Source of the DNA: Actinomadura bangladeshensis
Lineage (GTDB): Bacteria > Actinomycetota > Actinomycetes > Streptosporangiales > Streptosporangiaceae
NCBI RefSeq assembly: GCF_004348335.1
Contig: NZ_SMJW01000006.1
Location: 1 to 64,000, forward strand
DNA length: 64,000 nucleotides
Direction: 5' to 3'
The notes below the pieces were generated by a model that saw nothing but the letters and a program-made list of their open reading frames with translations, searched no databases and had not been told where the DNA came from. Positions 43,834 to 52,867 of this stretch are shown here, in pieces. The translations under genes and the position numbers were made by a program. Position 1 is the first letter of the stretch. Each line of letters begins with the position of its first letter.

Positions 43834-44240
43834 TTGGCCCAGGTCACCTTCCCGCCTTCGGCCAGCGGATCCGTGCCCCACTCCTCTGCGAGTGCGGCGA
43901 CCAAGAGCAGCCCACGTCCGTTGATCGCGGTGTCACTCTCCGGCTGGACGCAGGGAACGCCATCGCCGCCGTCCTCGACCTCGATGATGGGCCGCCCGTC
44001 CGACTCGTCCCGCACCACGCGGACGACGATCGGCGGCAGCCCGTGCAGAAGCGAATTCGTGACCAGCTCGGACACGATGAGCTGCGCGGTGTAGGCATCC
44101 TTGATGCCTCGATCCTGGAACCATTCACCGACGAACTGCCGCGCCGCCGCAGGTGCCTGCTTATCCGCGCCCCAGACGAGCAGCTCCAGATCACCCACCT
44201 GGATGATCATCTCCTCGTCCTCCATGTGGCCGCTCAACAC
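43821..44240 (-). CDS. HATPase-type ATP-binding protein (anti-sigma-factor-like)
   Basis: About 139 residues from GTG 44240, or 134 from ATG 44225. GHKL ATP-binding motifs: TAQLIVSELVTNSLLHGLPPIVVRVV (N box, Asn) and EVEDGGDGVPCVQ, then TAINGRGLLLVAALAEEWGTDP (G boxes), as in RsbW/SpoIIAB-like regulators of filamentous actinomycetes. It likely acts on a sigma factor or signalling partner by phosphorylation or binding. It overlaps the downstream gene by 13 bp. Confidence 0.82.
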   Translation of the reverse strand: MLSGHMEDEEMIIQVGDLELLVWGADKQAPAAARQFVGEWFQDRGIKDAYTAQLIVSELVTNSLLHGLPPIVVRVVRDESDGRPIIEVEDGGDGVPCVQPESDTAINGRGLLLVAALAEEWGTDPLAEGGKVTWAKCAL

Positions 44241-44259
44241 TCTCCACCTTCCGTACTCG

Positions 44260-44616
44260 TTATGACTCCAGGCACGTCCGGCCCCCAGGCCCCCGGCCGC
44301 CCCGTCGCGGCGACCGCATGCGACGGCGAACCCGCTGATGACGCGGCGGCCGCCCTTGTCCCACCCGTCGCGACTCCCCACAGGGACGGACGTGCTGAGA
44401 CGATCGCCCCCCAGCGCCGCGCACCGCCATGACCGCCTCGGCGAGACCAGCCGGGGTGGCAGCCTCGACGAGCCGCCCTTCGACCAGCGCCCACCACCGA
44501 CGCGTATGAAACCCGAACCACGCCACCACACCGAAGCGGCGCTCCAGCTCACCGATCTCGGCCCGGATGAGCGGCCCCGTGTCTACCGGGACCGTCACGT
44601 CGGCAAGCATGATCAC
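44260..44616 (-). CDS. Small hypothetical protein of the XRE-linked operon
   Basis: 118 residues; the GTG at 44616 overlaps the stop of the upstream small gene by 4 bp (a later ATG at 44610 is also possible). The first ~70 residues look coding (ADVTVPVDTGPLIRAEIGELERRFGVVAWFGFHTRRWWALVEGRLVEAATPAGLAEAVMAVRG); the rest is Arg-rich and may be read in a degenerate frame. Function unknown. Confidence 0.5.
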   Translation of the reverse strand: MIMLADVTVPVDTGPLIRAEIGELERRFGVVAWFGFHTRRWWALVEGRLVEAATPAGLAEAVMAVRGAGGRSSQHVRPCGESRRVGQGRPPRHQRVRRRMRSPRRGGRGPGGRTCLES

Positions 44617-44813
44617 GCCTCCGCTTCAGACAGCAGCGCGTCCAGTTCCTCGACCGTTCGCGCCCGAAGTAGCCGGTGCGGCGACGCACCCGGCAGGGTT
44701 TGAGCAAGCCAGTCGCCATGGCGTCCGCCGGGCAGGACTTCGCGCCAGATGTCCCATATGTGGCCGTGCTTGGCGCGCAGTACCTCAGCTGCTGAGGGAC
44801 GAGGTGTTGGCAC
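44613..44813 (-). CDS. Small hypothetical protein, first gene of the operon
   Basis: 66 residues: PTPRPSAAEVLRAKHGHIWDIWREVLPGGRHGDWLAQTLPGASPHRLLRARTVEELDALLSEAEA. Compact and helical, with a conserved-looking IWREVLPGGRHGDW core seen in small proteins next to XRE regulators of Streptomyces relatives. It overlaps the next gene by 4 bp. Function unknown. Confidence 0.6.
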   Translation of the reverse strand: MPTPRPSAAEVLRAKHGHIWDIWREVLPGGRHGDWLAQTLPGASPHRLLRARTVEELDALLSEAEA

Positions 44814-45021
44814 AGTGGACGCTCATCTCGGCTTCCTGGCTGCTAGGACGCCGGAGACGCTACGTTCAGTTACCGTGTCGGTACAGACACGCTGCGCGGT
44901 CGTTTCCGTCGGTTCGCGCCGGAAGGGATATGCGGCGTAGTCGTTTGAATACTGACCCCGAAACGGCAGGGCCCCTCGACTTACGCTGAGGTTGTCCAGA
45001 TGCTCAGGGAAAGGCAGGTCC

Positions 45022-46248
45022 ATGCAGGACGCCAGCATCAGCGACCGCGTCCGGGAGTTGCGACGCCGACGCGGGATGACTCAAGAGGAGCTTGCCGAGC
45101 AGGCCAACCTGTCGCTCGCGGTCATCAAGAAACTGGAACAAGGCGGCACCTGCCGTATGGAGACCTACCACCATCTCGCCCGCGCCCTCGGCGTCACCAC
45201 TGTGTGGTTCGCCTCTGCTGGATCACCGGAACCGACCGAGGCCACCGTCGATGAGGTGGTGCTCGCGGACATGAGATCGGCGATCAACCCTCCGGTCGGC
45301 TTCGCTGGACGCCCCCTGTACGGCACCGCTGATGGCGACCATCCAGATCTGGCGCGCCTTGGACGGGCGGTCTCCGCGGTCGCTGCCAAGTACCACGCCG
45401 ATGCCTACGATGACCTCGCGGTGTTCATGCCGGCCTTGGTGCGGTCCGCTCACCATCACGTCGAGGTGTACAACACCGGAGAACAACGGCAAGAGGCGCT
45501 GCGACTGCGTGCCGACATCACCGGGCTCGTGGGCCGTTATCTCATCCAGATCCGTGCACACGACCTGGCGCTGATCGCCCTGCACGCCTCGCTACGGGAC
45601 GCGCTGGAAATCGGTGATGTTCCGCTCGCCACCGCGTCCGTCAGCTCCCAGGCGTGGGCAATGCTGAGGCAGGGACGCCTCGCCGAGGTCGAGCGGCTAT
45701 GCGTCGACACCGCTGGACAGATCGAACCGAAGATGAGTAAGGCATCCCCCGACGAACTGTCCGGCTGGGGTTACCTGCTGCTACGGGCCGCCGCGGCTGC
45801 CTCCCGCAACAACCGTGCCGATGAGGCCCGGGAGTACGTCCGCGCCGCCGGGGCGGCAGGCGCACGGCTCGGACGACAGCACGAGAACCTAGCCGGACAT
45901 GTCGCGTTCGGGCCCCTCACCCCTGCACTTCTGGGGCCGGAGATCGAGTTGCTGGACGGTCGCCCCGACCAGGCGCTGGAGTTGGCGCGGGACCTCCCGC
46001 GCGACGTGGGCGCCGCGAACACCTCCGGATGGGACCGGCACCGCCTGGACGTGGCTCGCGCGAAATTGCAAACCGGGGACCCGGAGAAGGCAACCGAAAT
46101 CATGCAAACGATCCGCGCGGAACATCCCTCCTGGCTGCGCTACCAGCAGTACGGCCGCGACATCACCCGCGAATTGCTAGGGAGTCGGCCGAGGATGCCC
46201 TCCCAAGCCATGCTCGACCTAGCCGACTTCATGGGCGTAGAGCCGTAA
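45022..46248 (+). CDS. XRE-family regulator with TPR-like C-terminal region
   Basis: 408 residues from ATG 45022. N-terminal HTH: ISDRVRELRRRRGMTQEELAEQANLSLAVIKKLEQGGTCRMETYHHLARALGV. The remaining 330 residues are helical repeats (RLRADITGLVGRYLIQIRAHDLALIALHASLRDALEIGD; AWAMLRQGRLAEVERLCVDT; SGWDRHRLDVARAKLQTGDPEKATEIMQTIRAEHPSW), as in actinomycete XRE/TPR regulators. It is divergent from the four-gene operon at 44813-43468, and 209 bp separate the starts, so it probably controls it. Confidence 0.88.
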   Translation: MQDASISDRVRELRRRRGMTQEELAEQANLSLAVIKKLEQGGTCRMETYHHLARALGVTTVWFASAGSPEPTEATVDEVVLADMRSAINPPVGFAGRPLYGTADGDHPDLARLGRAVSAVAAKYHADAYDDLAVFMPALVRSAHHHVEVYNTGEQRQEALRLRADITGLVGRYLIQIRAHDLALIALHASLRDALEIGDVPLATASVSSQAWAMLRQGRLAEVERLCVDTAGQIEPKMSKASPDELSGWGYLLLRAAAAASRNNRADEAREYVRAAGAAGARLGRQHENLAGHVAFGPLTPALLGPEIELLDGRPDQALELARDLPRDVGAANTSGWDRHRLDVARAKLQTGDPEKATEIMQTIRAEHPSWLRYQQYGRDITRELLGSRPRMPSQAMLDLADFMGVEP

Positions 46249-46465
46249 GCAGCATAACGAGCAGACCAGGGCCAACCTAGAGACATCCCCATGACCAATC
46301 AGTAGCGCAGGAGCGCGCACAGCGGCAGAGCCAACGACGCGGCTTGAGTCGAGTTGGCCAGGCTCCCACCTGCAACTCGCCCGGATGGCGTGCGCCTCTC
46401 ACTGGCTGGCGCGAGGTTCACGTTCTTTCGATGTCTTGCCGACTCCAATCGCACCCGAGACAAAA

Positions 46466-47800
46466 TCAGCTGATCTTCGCGCGATGCTCGGCAAACAGAT
46501 GATGCCGCTGGTGGTCGTCCTGGCCTAGGAATGCCTTGAAGTCCCCCAAGAGGAATGCGACTTCGCCATTCGCGCGCAGCTTCTTGGTCAGCTCGAAATC
46601 ATGACCGAGATGGACGAGGCGGCGCTCAACCTCGGGTTGTTCCAGCGGTGTGCCGCTGCTCGCGAGCTTGGCGACCAGTTGCTCGACCGTCATAGGACGC
46701 TTCCGGTCTCGCAGGATCTTGTAGACAGGATCGAGGGTAACTTTGGAGCTCTCGACGAGCGAACGCGGCTCGCCCTCCTTCAGGAGTGCCATTCTTATTG
46801 CTTCCCCGAGCGCCTTGGCGACTGGTGGGGGGAATGCATTGCCGATCTGCCGGTACCTTGAGGTCTTGCGTCCGAGGAACTCCCAGTCGGCGAAATCGGG
46901 ACCGTACCAGCCCTGAATGCGGGCGACCATCTCCACTGTCAGCATCGGATGTTCGACACCCTTGACTCTCGGGTTCGTCGGCCCGGGAGGGTCGTCGGCC
47001 ACCCCCTTGGCGTCAACACCCATCTCGGCCCAAGCCGCTTTCGCGCGGGTAGGTCCGAGGTCTGCTCCGCCATGCTTCTTCGAACCGCCCACAATCGTAG
47101 GGGCGATGCCGTTCGCCTTCTTGACCCATTCTATGAGCCTGTCTGTACTCCAGTCGCCCTGAGCCATCAGGTCACTGAGTAGTTCTCCGACTGTAGGAGG
47201 GGGGGTGGGATGCGGTGCTGGCCAGTGGAAATGCTCCGCATACTCGCGCTGCAATGCGATAAGTACAAATCGAGGACGGAGTTGGGAGACTCCGAACTGG
47301 TCGGCTTGGAGCAGCCTCCACTCGGCGACATAGCCAAATTCGTGCAGCCGGTCGAGAACGTGCTGGCGATAAGCCGTGAACCGGTTTCCGCTCAGTCCCT
47401 TGACATTCTCCAGAAGAAGGGCTTTAGGCCTCATCCGACCGCACAGCGCCACTGCCCAGGCAAACAGATCGCGCTCATCGCTAGCGCCCAGTTGCTTTCC
47501 GGCGATACTGAATGGCGGGCATGGGACACCGCCGGCCAGCAAATCCACTCCCTCATGCTCGCTGGGGTTCCAAACATCAGGATCGGCTACGTCTCCGACG
47601 CGGACCGTATCCTCAGCTTCTTTCTCCTTGTAGCCCAGGACTTTAACAAGGTTATGGCGAAGCGTCCTAGCTGCGTTATCGTCCAGTTCGACCGCTAGGC
47701 GGTGGCGGAAGCCGGCGCGCTCTAGGCCGAGCGACTGGCCGCCTGCGCCAGCGCAGATCTCGACGACTTCAAGTGGATTGTCCTCGGCTGCTTCGGACAA
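46466..47800 (-). CDS. DNA (cytosine-5)-methyltransferase
   Basis: 444 residues. I choose TTG 47800 because AAGGAG lies 6 nt upstream; other starts lack such a site. M5C motifs are in order: VVEICAGAGGQSLGLERAGF (I, SAM), GGVPCPPFSIAGKQLGASDERDLF (IV, catalytic Cys of PCPP), LLLENVKGLSG (VI, ENV), SQLRPRFVLIAL (VIII, QxRxR), then a target-recognition region and MLTVEMVARIQGW/RYRQIGNAFPPPVAKALGEAI (IX-X). An extra ~90-residue C-terminal tail (RKRPMTVEQLVAKLASSGTPLEQPEVERRL) follows the usual end. It should modify host DNA at C5. First gene of the leftward arm of the defence-type island. Confidence 0.9.
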   Translation of the reverse strand: MSEAAEDNPLEVVEICAGAGGQSLGLERAGFRHRLAVELDDNAARTLRHNLVKVLGYKEKEAEDTVRVGDVADPDVWNPSEHEGVDLLAGGVPCPPFSIAGKQLGASDERDLFAWAVALCGRMRPKALLLENVKGLSGNRFTAYRQHVLDRLHEFGYVAEWRLLQADQFGVSQLRPRFVLIALQREYAEHFHWPAPHPTPPPTVGELLSDLMAQGDWSTDRLIEWVKKANGIAPTIVGGSKKHGGADLGPTRAKAAWAEMGVDAKGVADDPPGPTNPRVKGVEHPMLTVEMVARIQGWYGPDFADWEFLGRKTSRYRQIGNAFPPPVAKALGEAIRMALLKEGEPRSLVESSKVTLDPVYKILRDRKRPMTVEQLVAKLASSGTPLEQPEVERRLVHLGHDFELTKKLRANGEVAFLLGDFKAFLGQDDHQRHHLFAEHRAKIS

Positions 47801-47991
47801 GTCGTTCTCCTTCCAAGCACCCGGCGGACCTGTAATGCGGCCTGTGTTGTGTTCTGCCAAGTCCCAGCCTCCCACGCGGCCGCAGGGCCGGAGCGAAGGC
47901 CCCGTACGTTTCAGCGTGCCGGTCGGCGCTAGCACAAGCAGTGTGGAAGTTTACGGTCAGCGGGTCCACCCGTCGACCTGCGCCGCGCCCA

Positions 47992-48684
47992 CTACTGGAG
48001 TTCGGCCTTCAACTCTGCGAGGACTTCGGCTCGAGCGTCGGCAGGTAGGCGCCGGTAGGCCGACCAGACGCGGTCGAGGGGGGTGGATACACGACGGTTG
48101 CGGTCGATCCACCGGGCAAGGCGCCTCCGGTCTGCCGGATCCAGGATGCGGATGTCAGCCGCGACCTCGTCTGCTCTGGCCCGAGCGTTGGAGGACCCGG
48201 CCCGGCAGCGCTTGCACTCGGTAAGCAGCAGCACCTCCTCACGACCGTCGGGGAGCACCGTGGCGCGCCGCGTCACTGACAGCACCGCTGTCTTGTTGGG
48301 GTCATCCGGGTACTCCTCTCCACCGGATATGCCGCAGACCGTGCAGAGGAAGTCGTCACGTTCCTGGACAGCCCTGATCTCTTTGGAGGAGAGGGTCTTC
48401 CGGGGAGCGGCGGCGCGTCTCTCCTTCGGGTCCCAGACGGCTACCCCTGCTTTGACGAAGCGCTGCTCCTCAGCTGCCAAGCTGGCGTCCTCGGTGTTGG
48501 CCAGGATGGTCCAGCCGTAGTCCCGCAGATCGCGCACCCGGCGATCGATCTGCGCCATCCCGGGGAAGGCGTCCCGCAGTTGCCCTTTGGTGAAGGTGTT
48601 GCCCTCGCCCACCTCCTGAACGAGCCAGAGAGCGGCCCGGACCATGCCGCCGGCTTTGCTGGTGCTCCAGGCAGGTGCGTTCAC
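47992..48684 (-). CDS. HNH-like zinc-binding nuclease, defence island
   Basis: 230 residues, GTG at 48684. A winged-helix-like N-terminus (GMVRAALWLVQEVGEGNTFTKGQLRDAFPGMAQIDRRVRDLRDYGWTIL) is followed by a zinc-knuckle pair FLCTVCGISGGEEYPD and LTECKRCRAG separated by 35 residues, the arrangement of HNH endonucleases with structural zinc. The rest is basic helices (VAADIRILDPADRRRLARWIDRNRR). It lies 191 bp upstream of the methyltransferase on the same strand and 112 bp from the divergent ParB-like gene. It may be the cleaving partner of the methyltransferase; the exact HNH residues are not certain. Confidence 0.6.
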   Translation of the reverse strand: MNAPAWSTSKAGGMVRAALWLVQEVGEGNTFTKGQLRDAFPGMAQIDRRVRDLRDYGWTILANTEDASLAAEEQRFVKAGVAVWDPKERRAAAPRKTLSSKEIRAVQERDDFLCTVCGISGGEEYPDDPNKTAVLSVTRRATVLPDGREEVLLLTECKRCRAGSSNARARADEVAADIRILDPADRRRLARWIDRNRRVSTPLDRVWSAYRRLPADARAEVLAELKAELQ

Positions 48685-48796
48685 TCTGTCTTCTCCTCAC
48701 CCCAAGCAGCAAGATCGTTGGTCCTAGCGGCCCAGGCGCTTGGTATCGCGAAGCTTACGGCGATCGCTACGCTAGCTGGTTGGAGGGACTTTATTC

Positions 48797-50212
48797 ATGG
48801 TTGCGAAGTTCGGCATTCCACCCGAGGGTGAAACGATCAGGGAGCTGGTCCAAGAGCGGCTGAAGCAGGCAGTAGCTGAGGACGGCGCCAAGGTGACCGT
48901 CGACTGGCGGGGGGCCGAGCAGCGGCACCTCTACGTGATCTCGATGCCGGTCAGCATGCTCTACTTCAACCCGGACACCCACCGGGTCCGCGCCCAGCGC
49001 ACCCTTGATCCTGAACGCAACCGCGTCCTCGACGAGCGGCCGTGGAGCGAGGAGGGCCAGGAGTACCTCCGCTACTTGCTGACTCGTGACCCGAAGGATC
49101 TGAGCAAGACCGACCCTGACTATGCGGCACTCCTCGACGAGCTGGAAGAGTTCGGGCAGCGAGATCCTGGGATCATCAGTCCGGACGGCATCCTCGTCGA
49201 CGGCAACACACGCTGTGCTGCGCTGCGAGAGCTTGGGAAGGAGCACATTCGTGTTGGCGTCCTTCCCGAAGACACCAGTCGGCAGGACATCAACAGGGTT
49301 GAGCTGTCCCTGCAGTTGCGCCGCGACAAGCGCCGTGACTACTCCTACCTCAACCGGCTCATAGCCGTAGAGGAGGAGCTGGCAGCGGGACGGAAGCAGG
49401 AGGACGTTGCCAGAGAGTTCAACATCAAGCTGCCGACCCTCAAGCGGGACCGCTGGGTATTCGAACTGATCAACGATGCCATCGACCGCAGCAAGACGGA
49501 CGGTGGTGTGGGCCTCCGCCTAGTCGACTTCGAGGACCACCAGGAGAAGCTGCGGGAGCTGGCTCGTGACTACGCTTCCTTGGCCGCAACAGACCCTGAC
49601 GCGGCTGAGCGGTTGAAGGAAGCACGTCTCGCCATGGTGGTGCTCAACCTCCCCAAGACGACGCTCCGCTTGGCGCAGGCAGACTTCTATGACCGCTACC
49701 TTGAGCAGCGGCTCCCCAACTCGCTTCGGCCGGATGCTGGGGAGAGTCCAACCTCGCTGGGCGTGCCCGGGCTCGACGACGTCGTCGTCCCCGACGAAGC
49801 AGCCGGCGTCAAGGCTGTCCGCGACCTTACCGACAAGCTGTTGCAAGCGGATGCCGCCAGGAGGGCACCAGACAAGCTGCCTTCTGCAAAAGTCTCAGCT
49901 GCGAATACTGTTTTCACGGCTGCTCGGGAGGTGTTTGACACAGCAACCACCCTCGCTGGGAAAGACTTCAGGCTCCGCAAGAGGCAGACCGCGGTTCCAG
50001 AGAGGGTGGCGGACGCAGCGGAATTCATCGAGCAGTGCGCAACTGAGTTCGCCGAGGCGAAGGCCAGACGCGCTCTAGACGAGGACGCCTTCGACGATGC
50101 TCTGATTACCCTGCGCGATAGCCTGGCGCGTCTCGCGAAGCAGGCCGGCAGGACGTTCACCTCCCCCGGTGACGGTGTCGAATGGCTGCTCAACGCAACA
50201 AAGGACCGGTAG
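48797..50212 (+). CDS. ParB/Spo0J-nuclease-like domain protein, defence island
   Basis: 471 residues, ATG at 48797 with GGAGGG upstream. The ParB-like core is GIISPDGILVDGNTRCAALRELGKEHIRVGVLPEDTSRQDINRVELSLQLRRDKRRDYS, with the DGNTRxxAL stretch in place of GERRxRA. A helix-turn-helix follows (LAAGRKQEDVAREFNIKLPTLKRDRWVF), then a long helical C-terminus (AAREVFDTATTLAGKDFRLRKRQTAVPERVADAAEFIEQ). The gene ends 2 bp before the helicase ATG, so they are co-translated. A role in DNA binding or modification sensing is inference. Confidence 0.8.
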   Translation: MVAKFGIPPEGETIRELVQERLKQAVAEDGAKVTVDWRGAEQRHLYVISMPVSMLYFNPDTHRVRAQRTLDPERNRVLDERPWSEEGQEYLRYLLTRDPKDLSKTDPDYAALLDELEEFGQRDPGIISPDGILVDGNTRCAALRELGKEHIRVGVLPEDTSRQDINRVELSLQLRRDKRRDYSYLNRLIAVEEELAAGRKQEDVAREFNIKLPTLKRDRWVFELINDAIDRSKTDGGVGLRLVDFEDHQEKLRELARDYASLAATDPDAAERLKEARLAMVVLNLPKTTLRLAQADFYDRYLEQRLPNSLRPDAGESPTSLGVPGLDDVVVPDEAAGVKAVRDLTDKLLQADAARRAPDKLPSAKVSAANTVFTAAREVFDTATTLAGKDFRLRKRQTAVPERVADAAEFIEQCATEFAEAKARRALDEDAFDDALITLRDSLARLAKQAGRTFTSPGDGVEWLLNATKDR

Positions 50213-50214
50213 CA

Positions 50215-52044
50215 ATGGAGGACGCTGCCGCGCCGAGCCTCGAGCTCGGCTTCGGGGACGAAGCTGTCACGGTCCGGCTGCATGCCCGCAAGGACCGTGT
50301 AGCTGACCTGCGCCGACTCGCCCTGCGATTCCAGAGCGGCGTCCAGCGCACCCCCACCATTCTCGACATCGAGATCGATGACCTGCTCAGCAACCTCCGC
50401 GCGCTCAGCGGGTGGCCGGAGCCCGCCACCGTGCAGTGGGATCCGCAGTTGGCCGACCTTGTCAGAGACTCCACCGCCGACGCGCAGGCTGTCGCCCGGC
50501 GACTGGCCCCAGCTGCAGTGGCCGAGCCGGAGAGTGCGGCAGAGGGAATCGAGGACCTCCTCGGCTCTAACTGGGTAGGCGACCTCACCTCCTTCCAGAG
50601 CCGTGACGTCGCCAAGCTCCTGTCGCTGCGCCATGGCGCGAACTTCTCTGTCCCTGGGGCTGGAAAGACCCGCGTCGGCTTGGCAGTCTTCCAGGCGCTC
50701 CGTGTCCGCGGACAGGTCGAGCGGATGCTGGTCGTCAGCCCAAAGTCCGCCTACGAATCGTGGCTGTACGAGAACAGCGTCTGCTTCAGCCAGCCCCTGC
50801 GAATGTCCGTGTACGGCAGACGCCCGGACCCGTCAGCTGATGTCATGATCATCAACTACGAACGTCTGGACGGCGCTGTCGAAGAGCTCAGCGCATGGCT
50901 GTCGGCTCGGCCGTCGTTGCTGCTGCTGGACGAAGCCCACCGGATGAAGGCAGGCGCCCGGGGCGTCTACGGGGCCGCATGCCTGGCTCTCGGGCCGCGG
51001 GCCCGGCGCAGACTGATTCTGACCGGAACTCCAGCACCCAATGGCGCCAAAGACCTGGAGAACCTGTTCGGATTTGTTTGGCCGGGTTATGGGCGTCAGC
51101 AAGTGATCCAAGCTGTCGGGGGCGGCGACCTTGCTAAGGCAAGCACGGTCCTTCGCCCGCTGTTCGCGCGCACGACGAAGCGCGAGCTGGGCCTGCCTCC
51201 GGTGAGGACGACCATCCGTTCGCTCGAGCTACCGCCCCTGCACAGCGAGATATATGAGGCGCTCATCGGCAGGTTCTCTGCCCGTGCCACCGGCTCGGAG
51301 GCCGACTTCCTCGCCTGGGGGAAGATCACGGTCTATCTGCTGATGGCTGCGACCAGCCCAGCGCTCCTCCACGCGGGAACCACTCGGTACGAACCGCTGG
51401 AGTACCAGGTCCCACCTTTGCAAGTGCCGCAGGGGTCGCGGTTGTCCGAGCTGCTGCGGGACCTGCCGCACTACGAGTTCTCACCCAAGTACCGCGAGGC
51501 GCTGGCGATTGTGGAAGCCAATGCCGCACAGGGCCGGAAGACCCTGGTGTGGTCTACCTTCATCCGCAGTCTCAACACGCTCGACCGCATGTTCAAGATG
51601 TACCAGCCGGCGCTGGTCCACGGCGGTACGGAGGACCGCGAAGCAGAAATCGCCCGCTTCCGTGACGACCCCGACTGCATGGTGCTCTTGTCGAACCCGG
51701 CAACCCTCGGCGAGGGGATCAGCCTCCACCACCATTGCCACGACGCGGTTTATATCGACAGGGACTTCGCGGCCGGCCGCTTCCTGCAGAGTTTGGACCG
51801 GATCCACCGCCTCGGGCTGGCTCCCGAGACGGAAACCCGCGTCACCGTGCTGGCATCCGAAGAGACCATCGACGAAGTCGTGAGGACGAGGCTCGAAGAG
51901 AAGCTCCACTTCATGGGGTCGGTGCTGGACGACCCGGGCGTTAAGCAGCTTTCCGATCTCGACGAGGAGCCTGCCGTCGGCGGCGGCCTGGACGAGGTTG
52001 ACCTCCAGGCACTGATGGGCCATTTCCGTGCCCATGCCTCCTGA
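50215..52044 (+). CDS. SNF2/DEAH-type helicase, defence island
   Basis: 609 residues from ATG 50215, directly after the ParB-like stop. Superfamily 2 motifs: FQSRDVAKLLSLRHGANFSVPGAGKTRVGLAVFQ (Q and Walker A), LLLLDEAHRMK (DEAH, motif II), LILTGTPAPNGAKDLENLFGFVWP (motif III and SNF2-type), and C-terminal lobe TLVWSTFIRSLNTLDRMFKM, ALVHGGTEDREAEIARFRDDPDCMVLLSNPATLGEGISLHHHCHDAVYIDRDFAAGRFLQSLDRIHRLG (motifs V and VI, QxxxRxxR). Predicted ATP-dependent DNA translocase. Its 3' end overlaps the next gene by 17 bp. Confidence 0.9.
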   Translation: MEDAAAPSLELGFGDEAVTVRLHARKDRVADLRRLALRFQSGVQRTPTILDIEIDDLLSNLRALSGWPEPATVQWDPQLADLVRDSTADAQAVARRLAPAAVAEPESAAEGIEDLLGSNWVGDLTSFQSRDVAKLLSLRHGANFSVPGAGKTRVGLAVFQALRVRGQVERMLVVSPKSAYESWLYENSVCFSQPLRMSVYGRRPDPSADVMIINYERLDGAVEELSAWLSARPSLLLLDEAHRMKAGARGVYGAACLALGPRARRRLILTGTPAPNGAKDLENLFGFVWPGYGRQQVIQAVGGGDLAKASTVLRPLFARTTKRELGLPPVRTTIRSLELPPLHSEIYEALIGRFSARATGSEADFLAWGKITVYLLMAATSPALLHAGTTRYEPLEYQVPPLQVPQGSRLSELLRDLPHYEFSPKYREALAIVEANAAQGRKTLVWSTFIRSLNTLDRMFKMYQPALVHGGTEDREAEIARFRDDPDCMVLLSNPATLGEGISLHHHCHDAVYIDRDFAAGRFLQSLDRIHRLGLAPETETRVTVLASEETIDEVVRTRLEEKLHFMGSVLDDPGVKQLSDLDEEPAVGGGLDEVDLQALMGHFRAHAS

Positions 52045-52867
52045 CCCGGTTCTCCGGGCTGCCGCGCGCTGGTTGGAGAAGCTACCCGCCAACGGCCGGG
52101 CGAGGTGCCGGGCGCTCTTTACCACTCATGCCGATTACAGCGACATCAGTCCTGCCCAGTACGACGAGGCGTACAGATGGCTGGCCGAGACGGGCCTTGC
52201 GCGAGGGCTAGACGACACCACTCCAGTGGGGCAGCGCATCTTCCGGGCTGTACTCCTGGCCGGCGGTGCTCCGTGGTTTCCAGATGCCGACCTCCATGTA
52301 CGCGAACCTGCTGAGCTGCCCATTGATGCAGTACGAGCCGCCGCGGTGCTCGGGCTCAGCGACCTGGAGGCATTCCAAGAAATCCATGCCGTGTGGGGCA
52401 AGGTCGACGCGGCGACACGCTTGAAGGTGGGTTCGGCCGGAGAGGCTGCTCTCGTGCGGCTGCTCACGGCGTCCACCACCGCGGCGGTCGAGCATGTCGC
52501 CGCTCACTCTGATGGTTACGGCTACGACATCGCGGTGCTTGCCGGCCGGCACAGCCTGCACATCGAAGCCAAAGCCACCACACGTCGCAACCGCCTTACC
52601 TTTTTCCTATCGCGGCGCGAGTACGAGGTCATGCGATACGACCAGTCCTGGCAGCTGGTCGTCGTCCAACTCACGGACGACCTTGCTGTCAGCGCGGTCG
52701 GCTCTGTCGACCCGAGCTGGATCGAGGCCCAGGCTCCGGACGACCAGGGGCCGCTCGGGCGCTGGGAGTCGTGCCGGATCGACGTACCACCGGAGCAAGT
52801 AGCCGACGGAATCCCGCGGCTCGGTCCCGTGCTAGCTCAGGGGGCATCGCCGCTGCTGCGCGGCTGA
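52028..52867 (+). CDS. NO VEIN-like (DUF3883-type) PD-(D/E)XK nuclease candidate
   Basis: 279 residues, overlapping the helicase end by 17 bp (GTG 52028 or ATG 52034). The N-terminal half is helical (RAAARWLEKLPANGRARCRALF). The C-terminal half holds a nuclease-like core: GSAGEAALVRLLTASTTAAVEHVAAHSDGYGYDIAVLAGRHSLHIEAKATTRRNRLTFFLSRREYEVMR, with Glu, Asp and IEAK (ExK) in the order of PD-(D/E)XK enzymes and a GYGYDI strand like the NO VEIN/DUF3883 family. It is likely the effector nuclease working with the helicase. Not tested. Confidence 0.72.
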   Translation: MPMPPDPVLRAAARWLEKLPANGRARCRALFTTHADYSDISPAQYDEAYRWLAETGLARGLDDTTPVGQRIFRAVLLAGGAPWFPDADLHVREPAELPIDAVRAAAVLGLSDLEAFQEIHAVWGKVDAATRLKVGSAGEAALVRLLTASTTAAVEHVAAHSDGYGYDIAVLAGRHSLHIEAKATTRRNRLTFFLSRREYEVMRYDQSWQLVVVQLTDDLAVSAVGSVDPSWIEAQAPDDQGPLGRWESCRIDVPPEQVADGIPRLGPVLAQGASPLLRG

